From Candidatus Koribacter versatilis Ellin345 (GTDB lineage Bacteria > Acidobacteriota > Terriglobia > Terriglobales > Acidobacteriaceae), in the NCBI RefSeq assembly GCF_000014005.1, contig NC_008009.1:3162001-3226000 (forward strand): 64,000 bases of DNA. Reading direction: 5' to 3'. Every line of letters begins with the position of its first letter. Within the stretch, counting starts at the first letter, position 1. The position numbers and the translations under genes are program-made. This document shows positions 25,411-34,914 of this stretch, piece after piece. The notes under the pieces were generated by a model that worked only from the letters and a program-made list of their open reading frames with translations, was not told the origin of the DNA and searched no databases.

Positions 25411-28059
25411 ATGAATGACCCGACAACGCCGTTGATGAAGCAGTGGGCCCAGGTCAAACGCGACCATCCCAATGCCCTGCTCTTCTTCCGACTCGGGGAT
25501 TTCTACGAGCTGTTCTTTGACGACGCCGTGATCGCCGCGCGCGAATTGCAGATCACGCTGACGGCGCGCAACAAGGAAAAGGGCAACAGCGTTCCGATGT
25601 GCGGCGTGCCCTATCACGCCGCCGAGAACTACATTTCCAAACTGATTCGTCGCGGCTTCAAGGTTGCGGTCTGCGACCAGGTGGAAGACCCGAAACTCGC
25701 GAAGAAGTTGGTGAAACGCGAAGTGACGCGGGTGATGACACCCGGCACAACGGCCGATTCGCAGCTTGGTTCGGAAGAAAACAACTTCCTTGCGGCGGTC
25801 GCGAGCCACGGAGATTTCGTCGGTTTTGCAGCACTTGATTTGTCAACCGGCGAATTTCGCGCGACCGAGTTCAAGGGTAGCGATGCCCGGCGGCGGATCC
25901 AGGAAGAGTTACTGACGCTGCGTCCGCGAGAAATACTCTACGGCTCTTCCCTGCCGTTGTTCGACGCCGCACGACCGGCCAACGCTGTGAGTGGCGCGAT
26001 GCCGAAATTGGCAACGGTTGAGGGTGCGAGTTGGGCGGAGACGCCGCTGGAAGACTGGGTGTTTGCTCCGGACTACGCGATCCCGCTTGTTGAGAATCAT
26101 TTCGGCGTGTTGTCGCTAGAGGGATTCGGGCTGGCGAACAAGGCGTCGGCCGCGAGCGCAGCGGGAGCGATCCTGCACTACGTTCGCCAGACGCAGCGCG
26201 GCTCGCTGCATCACGTGGACCGTATCGGCTTCTACGAACGGCAGAACTGCCTGGTGCTCGATGCGGTGACGGTGCGCAACCTGGAGTTGATTGAGCCGCT
26301 GTTCACAAATACTGGCGAGGGTGTAACTCTCTTTCGCGCACTGGACGCGACGATGACGCCGATGGGCAAGCGCCTGCTGCGGGCGTGGATGCTGCGGCCT
26401 TCGATTGATACGTCGGAGATCAATGCGCGGCTGGATGCGATCGAGATGCAGGTAGTGGATACACTCGGCCGCGAAGAACTGCGCCGGGCGATGGACGGAA
26501 TTCTCGACATCGAACGCTTGCTCAGCCGGGTGACGCTGGAGACCGCAAATCCACGTGATCTGCTGGCGCTGGCCCAATGTTTTGGACGACTGCCAAAGGT
26601 GCGGGCGGCCATGCAGCGGTTCACGTCGGCACGATTCCTGGTGCTCCATGGACTACTTGATGACCTTGCTGACCTTCGCGATCGCATCTTCACCACGCTG
26701 GTAGATGAGCCGCCTATCACACTGAACGATGGCGGGGTGGTGCGCGAGGGACTTGATGCTGCGCTCGATGAACTTCGCAACCTGAGCCACAACAGCAAGC
26801 AATTCATCGCGCAGATCGAAGAGCGCGAACGCAAGCGCACCGGGATCGGCTCGCTGAAAATCAAGTTCAACAATGTCTTCGGGTACTACCTCGAAATCTC
26901 AAATGCGAATAAGCACCTTGCGCCGGCGGACTACGAGCGCAAGCAGACGCTTGTAAACGCCGAGCGCTTCACGACGCCAGAATTAAAGGAATACGAGGCG
27001 AAGGTGCTGGATGCGCAGGAGAAGATCGTCGAGATTGAACGGCGGATCTTCGGCGAGCTGCGCACAGCGATTGCGGCCGAGGCGCGGCGGGTGCGACAAA
27101 CGGGCTTGGCCCTAGCCGAAGTGGATGTGCTGGCGAATTTCGCACACCTGGCTGCAACGAGGAATTATTGTCGTCCGAAGTTCGATCAGAGCGGTGAGTT
27201 TGAGTTGATAGAGGCGCGGCATCCGGTGATTGAGTTGCCGGAATTGACGGGTAGCGCGGACCGCTTCGTGCCGAACGATCTGTATTTGAATGCGACAACC
27301 CATACGGTGATTGTGCTTACCGGACCGAACATGGGTGGCAAGTCTACCTATCTTCGCCAAGCAGCGTTGGTTGCCGTGATGGCGCAGATGGGCAGCTTCG
27401 TTCCAGCCCGCTCCGCGCGTCTGAGCGTGGTGGACCGGGTGTTCACACGCATCGGCGCCGCCGACAATCTCGCGCGCGGACGATCGACGTTCATGGTCGA
27501 GATGACCGAGACGGCCGCGATCCTGAATACGGCGACGGACCGTTCGCTGATTCTGCTCGACGAAGTAGGCCGGGGCACTTCCACCTATGACGGGCTGGCG
27601 ATTGCGTGGGCGTGTATCGAGTTCCTGCATGCACGAACGCGAGCGAAGGCTCTCTTTGCTACGCATTACCACGAGTTGACCGTGCTCGCCGATGAGTTGA
27701 GCGGTGTGAAGAACTATCACGTGTCGGTGAAAGAGAGCGGCGGGAATGTCGTGTTCCTACGCAGGGTGGAACCGGGCGCTGCGGACAAGAGCTACGGCAT
27801 CGAGGTCGCGAAGCTTGCGGGATTACCTGCAGAAGTCATCGAGCGTGCGCGGGCGGTGCTGAAGGAGCATGAATCGGTCGAGCGGCAGGCGACCTCGCAT
27901 CTGTCGAAAGACGAACGTGGATCCGACTCTATGCAATTGACGATCTTCACTCCTCTGTCGCAAAAGATTGTGGACCAACTGAAGGAGACGGACTTGAACC
28001 GCCTGACGCCGATCGAAGCGCTGAACCTACTGCATGAGTTAAAGAAGCAGTTGGACTAA
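25411..28059 (+). CDS. mutS: DNA mismatch repair protein MutS
   Basis: 882 residues from the ATG at 25411 ([20 protein letters not shown]); the frame is open further upstream but that part is not MutS-like. The mismatch-reading Phe-x-Glu motif is in [12 protein letters not shown]. The connector, lever ([20 protein letters not shown]) and clamp regions follow. The ABC-type ATPase carries Walker [11 protein letters not shown] (637-646), Walker [17 protein letters not shown] and the helix-turn-helix dimer region [11 protein letters not shown]. MutS dimers detect mispairs and recruit MutL, whose gene is not in the window. A small membrane protein gene follows after four bases. Confidence 0.98.
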
Positions 28060-28063
28060 CGCG

Positions 28064-28501
28064 ATGCCGAAATTATTGAAATCGGTCATTGGTTGGGGCA
28101 TTGCGGTTCTGTTTCTCGCACTCGTGATCCGGGCCTTCACCAGCCCGATCATTTTCCGATTTACGGATCCGAGCGCAGTTGATCCCGTCGGCGGTCTGTA
28201 CGTGGTGTTCAGTCCAGTGCGCGATCGTGCTCCCGAGCGGATTGGAAATGGCGTTTTCAAGCGATTGCAGTTTGGCGAATGCGACGCGTTTATCGAGAAA
28301 CGCTTTTGCGAAAAAGAGGCGCAATTTCCGCCGACGCGATGGACTTTGGTGGATCGAAAGGAAGAACACGACGGCTCACTGTCGTTGCATTACAAGGTTT
28401 TGCGGCGCGGATCTTCTTCTGCTTCATGGGGAAATGTTTGGATCTCCGTAACGCTGCAGGATGGTGAATGGCATCCCTTGAGCTACGACGCGAATTACTG
28501 A
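28064..28501 (+). CDS. Small membrane-anchored protein of unknown function
   Basis: 145 residues beginning four bases after the mutS stop, so probably translated from the mutS message. A single transmembrane helix at about 8-26 (VIGWGIAVLFLALVIRAFTS) precedes a soluble domain with Trp and charged residues (FPPTRWTLVDRKEEHDGSLS). Two cysteines (GECDAF, RFCEKE) lie in the mid part. No family recognised. Co-transcription with mutS is an observation of spacing only and does not imply a repair role. Confidence 0.6.
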   Translation: MPKLLKSVIGWGIAVLFLALVIRAFTSPIIFRFTDPSAVDPVGGLYVVFSPVRDRAPERIGNGVFKRLQFGECDAFIEKRFCEKEAQFPPTRWTLVDRKEEHDGSLSLHYKVLRRGSSSASWGNVWISVTLQDGEWHPLSYDANY

Positions 28502-28570
28502 CGTTGCTCCCGTAAGTTCGTTTCCCGCAAGGCTTTCCCGGCAGATAATGTTCGCCCGTCACCCCTCTAC

Positions 28571-28584
28571 GTGACGTACCTCAC
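28571..28584. promoter_or_regulatory. Weak match to the GTGACG-N2-CGTCAC dyad
   Basis: GTGACG (28571-28576), two bases, CCTCAC (28579-28584): the half-sites match the strong sites at 41739 and 46682 with one further mismatch. It lies 97 bases before the ATG of the small secreted protein. A chance match is possible. Confidence 0.25.
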
Positions 28585-28681
28585 CGTAAAACTTTTGTGC
28601 TCGCCCTACTCTGGGTTGTTTGGGTTCTTAGCTAAGTGACGTTCAGTGCAATCGATTGGCCCAAACTCGGAGATATTTATC

Positions 28682-29068
28682 ATGAAGAAATCAGTATTGA
28701 TCCTGGTATCGCTTTTGTTGGTTGCGACGGTGATGAGCTTTGCAGGTGCGATGCCCAAGATCGCCGAGAAGCAGACGATCACTTTCCATCAGCCGATGCT
28801 GTTGGGTGGGACCGAATTGCCCGCCGGCACTTATACCGTAAAGCACGAAATGAACGGCGACGAGCACATCATGATCTTCAATCAGGCCGACGTGAACAAG
28901 AACAAGGCCATCCAAGTGAAGGTGAAGTGCAATCTCGTGCCGCTGACCGAAAAGGCGAAGCGCACCGAGACCCGTTACGTCCAGAACGCCAAGAACCAGA
29001 ATGTGCTCAGCGAAATCACCTTCCAGGGCGATGAAGCAAAGCATGTGTTCGAAGGCTCGGCCCTGTAA
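28682..29068 (+). CDS. Small secreted protein of unknown function
   Basis: 128 residues from the ATG at 28682 with GGAG upstream. The signal peptide MKKSVLILVSLLLVATVMSF AG is followed by a compact beta-rich domain: TFHQPMLLGGTELPAGTYTV, then EHIMIFNQADVNKNKAIQVK. The LPAGTYTVKHEMNGDEHIM pattern recurs in short secreted acidobacterial proteins, from memory, and suggests a small beta-sandwich. No cysteines, and no catalytic residues can be named. A single-gene unit, with its own terminator just downstream. Confidence 0.72.
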   Translation: MKKSVLILVSLLLVATVMSFAGAMPKIAEKQTITFHQPMLLGGTELPAGTYTVKHEMNGDEHIMIFNQADVNKNKAIQVKVKCNLVPLTEKAKRTETRYVQNAKNQNVLSEITFQGDEAKHVFEGSAL

Positions 29069-29088
29069 CTTTTGAGTTGCTGGAATTT

Positions 29089-29122
29089 AAAAGGCGGAGA
29101 TTGCTCTCCGCCTTTTCTTTTT
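29089..29122 (+). terminator. Rho-independent terminator
   Basis: AAAAGGCGGAGA (29089-29100), loop TTGC, TCTCCGCCTTTT (29105-29116), then C and a T-run. It is a perfect 12-base-pair stem that terminates the small secreted protein gene. Because it begins with A residues it may also act on the opposing lipoprotein transcript that ends at 29137. Confidence 0.9.
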
Positions 29123-29136
29123 GCCTGCGAGAACGC

Positions 29137-30636
29137 CTATTGGGCGGTCTGGATGCGCATTTGGCCCGAGCTGATGATGCCCTGGTCAGCTTGCATCATG
29201 AAGGCATCGCTCGAGGAGTACTGATAAAAGCGAATGTCTTCGGTTCCGTTTTGCAGCGTGTTGTTGAGCGTCAATGATCCGATCGTCCCGGTGCTGTCGA
29301 AGGAGAGAGAGCCATTGCCGGTGTTGGATCCAGCCGTACCGAAGAGATTGATGGTCTGGGTGTATCCGGAAATCGTGCCACTGGAATTCTTGAAGAGCGT
29401 TGCGTAAGCCAAGCCTTGCGCTCCGCCGGTTGTGATTGCGAATCCCGACTGGTACGAAGAGAAGGTAGCGCTATCGGTGAACGGCGCTCCGGATTGCACG
29501 TTGATCGTGCCGGTTTCGGCGCGGTCGGTGTTAAGCGTGAGGAAGAAGCCGCGATTGGCACTTGTCATCCAGAGCACGGCGCTGGTCATCGAGAGGGTAG
29601 ACCCTGGCGTAAGGGTCAGTACGTCGCGGGTGACGCCCTGTGCCGCGGTCACCGACCCGGTGGCGGTAAGAGAGGCGCCGGTATTGCCGCTGTTGTCGAA
29701 GACTGTGTCGATCACGCCGGAGGTAATTCCGCCCGCGCCGTCACCGGTGAAAATGCCGCCTTCCGTGACCTGAATCGTCCCGGTGACCGGAAATCCAGCA
29801 GCGAGGAACGCGAACGAGCCTGTGAGTGGCGCGCCGACGGCTCCGCTACTCAACTCGGCGCGGCCCTGGAAGCCGAGCGAGGCATCGGTGGAGACGAGTT
29901 CAAGGGTGTTGGCGTCCACGACGTAGTAGACGTAATTCTGGGTGGGGATGGAATTGGTGCCGGAGGGCGCGAGCGTAACGGTTCCACGACCGGAAGTAGC
30001 GTCGTAGGTGACTGGGATCAGCGTGCCGGTTTGCAGGAGATTGATGGAGCCATTCTGATTGGAGTCAGCGGTGACGGCGCGGCTATTGAAATCCATGACG
30101 CCAACAAAAGCCCAGGAACTGAAGGAGGCGTCGAGCCCGCCAACGCGATAGACATATGCTGCGTTCGGCTGCGCTGCAATCGCCGCCGACGACTGAATCG
30201 CCACCTTGCCGGCCAGTGCCCACGCTCCGTCGTTGCTGACGATGGAACCACCCTCGGGACCTGAGAGCATGATCACGAAGGCGTTGGTCGCGAGCGTGTT
30301 ATTGAGCATGACGCTTGCGGTTCCATCCGCGTTCACAGTATAGGTACCGGTGAGAGACAAAGGGCTGCCGTGATATTGGCCACCGATGTTAAGGTCCCAA
30401 AACCCACTGCTGATGTTCCCCTTGCCATCGGCAACGAGCGTTCCGGCGGATTGGACGATGCCGGTGGTGGAGCAAGCCGAGAAGCACTGCCCGCTCATGG
30501 TGAAGACATAGGTACCGCTGAAACTCGCGTTGCTAAATCCGGATGAGCCGGTGCCTGGATTGAAGGAGGTACTGCCACCACATGCAACGAGAAACAAGAG
30601 GGAGAGAACTGCCAGAAACAGGATGCACTTCTTCAT
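29137..30636 (-). CDS. Repetitive beta-rich lipoprotein of unknown function
   Basis: 499 residues from the ATG at 30636, with GAGGAG upstream; longer forms are not supported. The start MKKCILFLAVLSLLFLVACG is a lipoprotein signal (LVAC). The mature part contains three or four repeats of about 110-130 residues built on SGTYVFTMSG ... GTLVADGKGNISSGFWDLN ... LTGTYTVNADGTASVMLNN, all rich in Gly, Thr, Ser and Asn. This repeat family is frequent in acidobacterial lipoproteins, often several per genome; the fold is probably beta-barrel or beta-sandwich on the cell surface. Function unknown. The shared GNG/GDG-I-SG-D/N motif marks each repeat. Confidence 0.75.
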   Translation of the reverse strand: MKKCILFLAVLSLLFLVACGGSTSFNPGTGSSGFSNASFSGTYVFTMSGQCFSACSTTGIVQSAGTLVADGKGNISSGFWDLNIGGQYHGSPLSLTGTYTVNADGTASVMLNNTLATNAFVIMLSGPEGGSIVSNDGAWALAGKVAIQSSAAIAAQPNAAYVYRVGGLDASFSSWAFVGVMDFNSRAVTADSNQNGSINLLQTGTLIPVTYDATSGRGTVTLAPSGTNSIPTQNYVYYVVDANTLELVSTDASLGFQGRAELSSGAVGAPLTGSFAFLAAGFPVTGTIQVTEGGIFTGDGAGGITSGVIDTVFDNSGNTGASLTATGSVTAAQGVTRDVLTLTPGSTLSMTSAVLWMTSANRGFFLTLNTDRAETGTINVQSGAPFTDSATFSSYQSGFAITTGGAQGLAYATLFKNSSGTISGYTQTINLFGTAGSNTGNGSLSFDSTGTIGSLTLNNTLQNGTEDIRFYQYSSSDAFMMQADQGIISSGQMRIQTAQ

Positions 30637-30827
30637 AACTTCAAGACTCCTCAACGGGTCGGAGAAAACAAGCATTGGCTCAATGTCTGAGTCATCGAGC
30701 CGGGGACGCGAGCAGGAACACCGGTTCACGAACTTACAACCCACTATCCAAGAAAAGTTGTGGGTTAAGCCGTAAATTGTTGGGTAGGGACATCGAGAAT
30801 GTGAACAGCACGATGGTGGCAGAGCTG

Positions 30828-32264
30828 CTAAAGGACCGCCGGTTTGCGCTTGGCGCGATGCCAATAAATATACGCGGGTGCGCCGATCAACATGATGCCG
30901 ACACCTGCGAGGGATTCGAAGGGCTTCGACCACAACGCGTTCAATGCCCACGCGCCGCAGATGACGCAATACGCAAGTGGCACCCAGGGATAGCCGGGAC
31001 ACTTGTAAGGCCGTGGCATATCGGGGCGCTTCCTTCGCAATACGAAGATGCTCGATGCCGCCGCGGCGTAGGCAATTACGCTGATGAACATTACGAAGGT
31101 GAAGAGTTGGTCGTAGCGTCCGGTGAGCACGAGGGCACAGGACCAGATGCATTGCACGATTAGGCTGAATGCAGGAGTGCGCCATCGGGGGTGGACTTCC
31201 GCGAGCTTTTGGAAAAACAGTCCATCGGCGGCCATTGCGTAATACACGCGCGCGCCGCTAAGGATGGAACACGCAGCCGCGCCAAAGCAGGCGATGGCGA
31301 CGAGAGCGCTGAACCATCGACCGATGGCGGGGAAAAACAGAATTTGCGCAGCTGCCTGCCCAACCGTGTCTTGCATGGCCATCTGCTGCATCGGCATTGC
31401 GTACAAATAGAGGACATTCACCGCGAGGATGACGGCCGCGACGATGGCTATGCCATAAATGAGCGAACGCGGTACGTTGCGCTGCGGGTCTTTGATTTCG
31501 CCGGCGACCCAGGTCGCATACACCCATCCGTCGTAAACCCAGAACACGGCAATTAGCGCGACGCCAAAGCCGCTCGCTAGCGAGAGGAAGCCGACGTGGC
31601 CGGGAATCGGTTGCGTCGCGTTGTGCCAGCTGCCGTGGCCGATGAGGAAGCCAAGGACAAGAAACCCGGCAATCGCGATGAACTTCGCCCAAGTCGCTAT
31701 ATTTTGCAGAATCACCGCGGGACGAAGACCGACGACGTTGATCCACGTAAGGAAGACGATGGCGCTGATAGCGGTGGCATGGCCCATGTTGAAAGTCCAC
31801 GCACCGATCGAGAATATTGGACGCGTCGCGTTTAACGGAGCGATGATCGCACCGGCGTAAGCGGCAAAACCCGCGGCGATAGTGGCGTTGCTGCCCGTCA
31901 CGTTAACGGAGAAGATCATCCAGCCGTAGAGGAATGCGGGGAAATCACCGTACGCTTCACGGAGATAGACGTACTGCCCGCCGGCTTCCGGAAACATGCT
32001 GCCGAGTTCCGCAACCGAAAGACACGCCAGCAGAGAAACGATGCCACCGACGATCCATGCCGACATGAAAATCAGAGGCGTGTAAGTGGTCTTGGCAACG
32101 TCACTGGATGTGAGGAAAAGACCGGAGCCGATGATACCGCCGACCAGCAAAAGCACCGCATCCAGGAACGACATCCCGCGCACGAGTGTCGGTTTTTCAG
32201 GCTTGTTGCTCGCAGGGTTCGCGGCAGTGAGGGTCTGCGAGGCTGATGCTTGGGTGTAATCCAT
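30828..32264 (-). CDS. APC-family amino acid permease
   Basis: 478 residues. About 12 transmembrane helices. The first helix has LVGGIIGSGLFLTSSDVAK, the unwound GSG substrate loop typical of the APC superfamily, and YKCPGYPWVPLAYCVI near the end matches the LAT/YfnA-type cationic and neutral amino acid transporters. The ATG at 32264 (MDYTQASASQTLTAANP) is taken; an in-frame start 33 bases upstream is less likely. Substrate cannot be read from sequence. Followed upstream by a Crp-type regulator gene on the same strand, 138 bases away. Confidence 0.85.
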   Translation of the reverse strand: MDYTQASASQTLTAANPASNKPEKPTLVRGMSFLDAVLLLVGGIIGSGLFLTSSDVAKTTYTPLIFMSAWIVGGIVSLLACLSVAELGSMFPEAGGQYVYLREAYGDFPAFLYGWMIFSVNVTGSNATIAAGFAAYAGAIIAPLNATRPIFSIGAWTFNMGHATAISAIVFLTWINVVGLRPAVILQNIATWAKFIAIAGFLVLGFLIGHGSWHNATQPIPGHVGFLSLASGFGVALIAVFWVYDGWVYATWVAGEIKDPQRNVPRSLIYGIAIVAAVILAVNVLYLYAMPMQQMAMQDTVGQAAAQILFFPAIGRWFSALVAIACFGAAACSILSGARVYYAMAADGLFFQKLAEVHPRWRTPAFSLIVQCIWSCALVLTGRYDQLFTFVMFISVIAYAAAASSIFVLRRKRPDMPRPYKCPGYPWVPLAYCVICGAWALNALWSKPFESLAGVGIMLIGAPAYIYWHRAKRKPAVL

Positions 32265-32402
32265 GCGTTCGTTGCAAGGTAAAGAGCCGTGGCACATACC
32301 GTCAACAGAATTCCAGAACGGCTAACCTCCCAGCTGGAACCGGCAAACACAAGTGTGCATCAGTTCCATCGCCTGTACCCACAAGCGGTTGTGACTCTGA
32401 GG

Positions 32403-33095
32403 TTATCGGAAGAGTTTGTCAGTCGCCTTTTTGACCACCTGGTAGCAGTCGCAACTGACTTCGAGGAGCGCCTTGCGATCGACAATCTTCATGCGTCCAC
32501 GCTTGTAGCTGATGGTTCCGGCGCGCTGGAACATGGAGGCGGTAAGGCTGACAGTAGCGCGACGCGTGCCAAGCATCTTCCCCAAGAGTTCGTGGGTCAT
32601 GTGGATCTCGTCGTCTTCTACGCGATCCTGCGAAATGAGCAGCCAGCGTGCCATTCGTTGTTCGGCGGAGTGGAGGCGATTGCAGAGCGCCGTCTGGATG
32701 ACCTGGGTAAATACAAGATGGGTGAAGCGCATTGAGAAGGTGCGCAGCGCGGGATCCTCTTCCGCGACTTCTCGCAGGGCTTTCACTGACACACGAAGAG
32801 CGGCGCCCGGATTTTGCACTATCGCTTCGTGATTTGGACCGGGAGCGTCGAATATTGCCCACAATCCGACAACGCCTTCGCGTCCCGTGAGAGCGACTTC
32901 TACGGAATCGCCCTGGGCAGTGGTGGCCACGAGGGACACCAGCGTTGGATGTAGTGGAAAGTAGACTGAAGTATTGGGTTCGTCCGGACCGTAAAGGCGC
33001 TCGCCATTTTCCAAGTTGGTTGGTTTGAGGTGTGGTTGTAATCGGCGAAAAGTCTCGCTGTCCAGCGCCTGCAGGAAGCGGTTCTCAGATTGCAC
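32403..33095 (-). CDS. Crp/Fnr-family transcriptional regulator (paralogue 1)
   Basis: 230 residues from a GTG at 33095. The N-terminal cyclic-nucleotide-binding-type beta-barrel spans about 15-125 (NGERLYGPDEPNTSVYFPLH, VEVALTGREGVVGLWAIF). A dimer helix follows and then the Crp-type winged helix with recognition segment ELLGKMLGTRRATVSLTASM. FNR-type N-terminal cysteines that bind 4Fe-4S are absent, and the cAMP-contacting RxE pattern is not obvious, so the ligand is unknown. It is divergent from paralogue 2; the two share the 249-base region carrying a GTTCGC palindrome. Confidence 0.85.
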   Translation of the reverse strand: MQSENRFLQALDSETFRRLQPHLKPTNLENGERLYGPDEPNTSVYFPLHPTLVSLVATTAQGDSVEVALTGREGVVGLWAIFDAPGPNHEAIVQNPGAALRVSVKALREVAEEDPALRTFSMRFTHLVFTQVIQTALCNRLHSAEQRMARWLLISQDRVEDDEIHMTHELLGKMLGTRRATVSLTASMFQRAGTISYKRGRMKIVDRKALLEVSCDCYQVVKKATDKLFR

Positions 33096-33210
33096 TAGGT
33101 CGCTTTCTTAAAAACAGTCGTCGGTCTGAACACACGTCCGAAGCGCAACTAAAGAATCGCCGATGAGAGTTGTTATGCCATTCAGAGTAAAAGGGTATGT
33201 GCGGTTCGTC

Positions 33211-33226
33211 TGTTCGCTAGCGCACT
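33211..33226. promoter_or_regulatory. GTTCGC-N2-GCGAAC palindrome, copy A
   Basis: TGTTCGC TA GCGCACT matches copies B and C except for two changes in the right arm. It sits between the two divergent Crp/Fnr genes, 116 bases from paralogue 1 and 119 from paralogue 2, where a shared operator would be expected. Confidence 0.5.
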
Positions 33227-33344
33227 TTGGAGCAAGAGGGCGTATCCTGTGAGCAGGCGGCAGAATTGAATTCTGCCGACGCCCGCATTCCCAGTGCAAT
33301 TGCTGCCTATGCGCTCACGGAACTTCCGTCGCTCAAGGACAGCC

Positions 33345-34085
33345 ATGTCACATCACATCGCGCACATAGGTCCCGAAAACGCCATTCTGCATTCGCTGCC
33401 AGCGTTTCAAGCCGGTGAGTTCCGGGCTGAGTTGGAACATGTTGATTTGCCCCTGGGAGAGGTACTGATCGAGGCTGGCGCCGCTATCCCGTTTGTTTAC
33501 TTCCCCAATCAGGGAGTGGCCTCCGTGCTGATCGTGCTGGCCAACGGCGGAAGCGTGGAAGTTGGCATGATCGACCGCTATGGATTGGTGGGCGCAAGAC
33601 CCTGGTTTGACCCGACCCAATCGCACCACCAGGTTGTGGTGCAAGCCGCAGTGCAGGGCTACAGAATCAAGACGAGCCTCTTCAACGGGCACGCCGAAGG
33701 GGCCGGAATGGGCAGTCCGGCGATGGTGGACTTCTCGTACCTCTATCCTCTGCAGATTGCACAGACCGCAGCGTGCAACCGCCTCCATGCTGCCGATCGG
33801 CGCCTGGCGCGCTGGCTGCTGATGATGGATGACCGCATGACGGGCGCGATGGAGATGACGCAGGAGTTTCTCGGCTTTATGCTGGGAACTCGGCGCTCGA
33901 CGGTCAACTACGCAGCCAACGTGTTGCAAGAGAAAAAAACGATTGCGTTATCTCGTAACCGTATTCTCATCATCAACCGCGCCCAGTTAGAACTCTCTGC
34001 GTGCGAGTGTTACGTCGGGTTGCGCGAAATTGATCTCAAACGCGGAATCATCCGCGTACCGCTCACCTCACCCAACCGGAACTAG
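33345..34085 (+). CDS. Crp/Fnr-family transcriptional regulator (paralogue 2)
   Basis: 246 residues from the ATG at 33345 (AAGGA five bases upstream). Its sensor domain has VEVGMIDRYGLVGARPWF, equivalent to VEVALTGREGVVGLWAIF in paralogue 1, and its DNA-binding part has EFLGFMLGTRRSTVNYAANV against ELLGKMLGTRRATVSLTASM. The recognition helix core LGTRR-TV is the same, so the two proteins may bind the same operator. There are no FNR cysteines. It is divergent from paralogue 1. The closing ECYVGLREIDLKRG tail matches the paralogue's CDCYQVVKKA tail, another shared and unusual Cys-containing end. Confidence 0.85.
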   Translation: MSHHIAHIGPENAILHSLPAFQAGEFRAELEHVDLPLGEVLIEAGAAIPFVYFPNQGVASVLIVLANGGSVEVGMIDRYGLVGARPWFDPTQSHHQVVVQAAVQGYRIKTSLFNGHAEGAGMGSPAMVDFSYLYPLQIAQTAACNRLHAADRRLARWLLMMDDRMTGAMEMTQEFLGFMLGTRRSTVNYAANVLQEKKTIALSRNRILIINRAQLELSACECYVGLREIDLKRGIIRVPLTSPNRN

Positions 34086-34104
34086 GACGCGAAACCGCCG
34101 AATT

Positions 34105-34122
34105 CTGTTCGCGAGCGAACAG
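34105..34122. promoter_or_regulatory. GTTCGC-N2-GCGAAC palindrome, copy B
   Basis: CTGTTCGC GA GCGAACAG is a perfect 18-base dyad with 8-base arms. It lies 20 bases after paralogue 2 of the Crp/Fnr genes and 207 bases before the HTH gene. Its arms are identical to copy C and extend one base further. Confidence 0.65.
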
Positions 34123-34328
34123 ACCCTCTCCATTGCACGTGCATAAAATATTTTTATAGGATCTCGTACCGGGATCGCTGGGTAGTTGTCTCTGCTCGTG
34201 AATGACAGAACAATCGCGCAGCTCATCCAGCTCCGTTCTTGCGGCGCTGGATGATGGTGAATGCTTCCAAACGCACTCACCGCCCGAACGCTCAGGAGCT
34301 CGCTGAGTCACGAGAAAGGAGGGGTTGG

Positions 34329-34712
34329 ATGTCTCACATCCTCACCAGTTGGAAAGAAATCGCCACCTATCTAGGAAAAGGCGTGCGCACCGCGCAACGG
34401 TGGGAGCACAGTGTCGGGCTGCCCGTCCGGCGCCCCAATGGAGGAGACTCGACCATCGTTCTGGCTTACGTCGAGGAAATCGATGATTGGCTGAAAAAGC
34501 CGGCTGGAACTGCAAGCTTCACCGACGCCGGTGACAAGGACGCTGAAATCGCGCGCCTACGCCTTGCCAACCAGCAACTCACGATAGAAATTGCCCGCCT
34601 GAGCAAGCGTTGCGCGCAACTTGAAGAGATTGGCGCTAAAGCCATGGTTCCGCAGCCAGTTTCGGCCGCGCCCGGTTCGCCCCTAAGGTCCTACCGGACG
34701 CCGCAGTCGTAG
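34329..34712 (+). CDS. Small HTH DNA-binding protein (MerR/excisionase-like)
   Basis: 127 residues from the ATG at 34329, with AAAGGAGG seven bases upstream. The N-terminus MSHILTSWKEIATYLGKGVR TAQRWE is a winged-helix/excisionase-like recognition unit widely found in acidobacteria. The VGLPVRRPNGGDSTIVLAYV segment forms the following wing. A coiled-coil stretch follows (EIARLRLANQQLTIEIARLS) and a proline/serine tail. This architecture suits a dimeric repressor or activator. Its target may be the nearby GTTCGC palindrome, but that is inference. Promoter presumed within 34086-34328. Confidence 0.78.
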   Translation: MSHILTSWKEIATYLGKGVRTAQRWEHSVGLPVRRPNGGDSTIVLAYVEEIDDWLKKPAGTASFTDAGDKDAEIARLRLANQQLTIEIARLSKRCAQLEEIGAKAMVPQPVSAAPGSPLRSYRTPQS

Positions 34713-34760
34713 AAAATTCCCTACATCCCAAAGATTTAATCCAGTGTGCTCGCGATCTTA

Positions 34761-34776
34761 TGTTCGCTAGCGAACA
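34761..34776. promoter_or_regulatory. GTTCGC-N2-GCGAAC palindrome, copy C
   Basis: TGTTCGC TA GCGAACA is a perfect 16-base dyad with 7-base arms, 48 bases after the HTH gene and 138 bases before the degenerate receiver gene. It shares the TA centre with copy A and the arms with copy B. Confidence 0.65.
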
Positions 34777-34914
34777 AATCGCCCTATACTGGGAAGTGGT
34801 CACCCTGTGTGACACCTACCCTGCCCTCACCGAGAGGGTGGCGTCCGCCGCACTCCTCGGTAAATAGAACCTCTTCTGGCAGGAATCTATTTTCCCAGCC
34901 CAGCAGGTGCGCGC

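Noticed and set aside
29416-30264. 282-codon open frame on the plus strand
   Set aside because: Lies entirely over the repetitive lipoprotein gene (29137-30636) and has composition expected of its reverse strand; no ribosome site.
34202-34306. 34-codon frame MTEQSRSSSSSVLAALDDGE
   Set aside because: Short, Ser-rich, overlaps the probable promoter and ribosome site of the HTH gene, and has no independent support.
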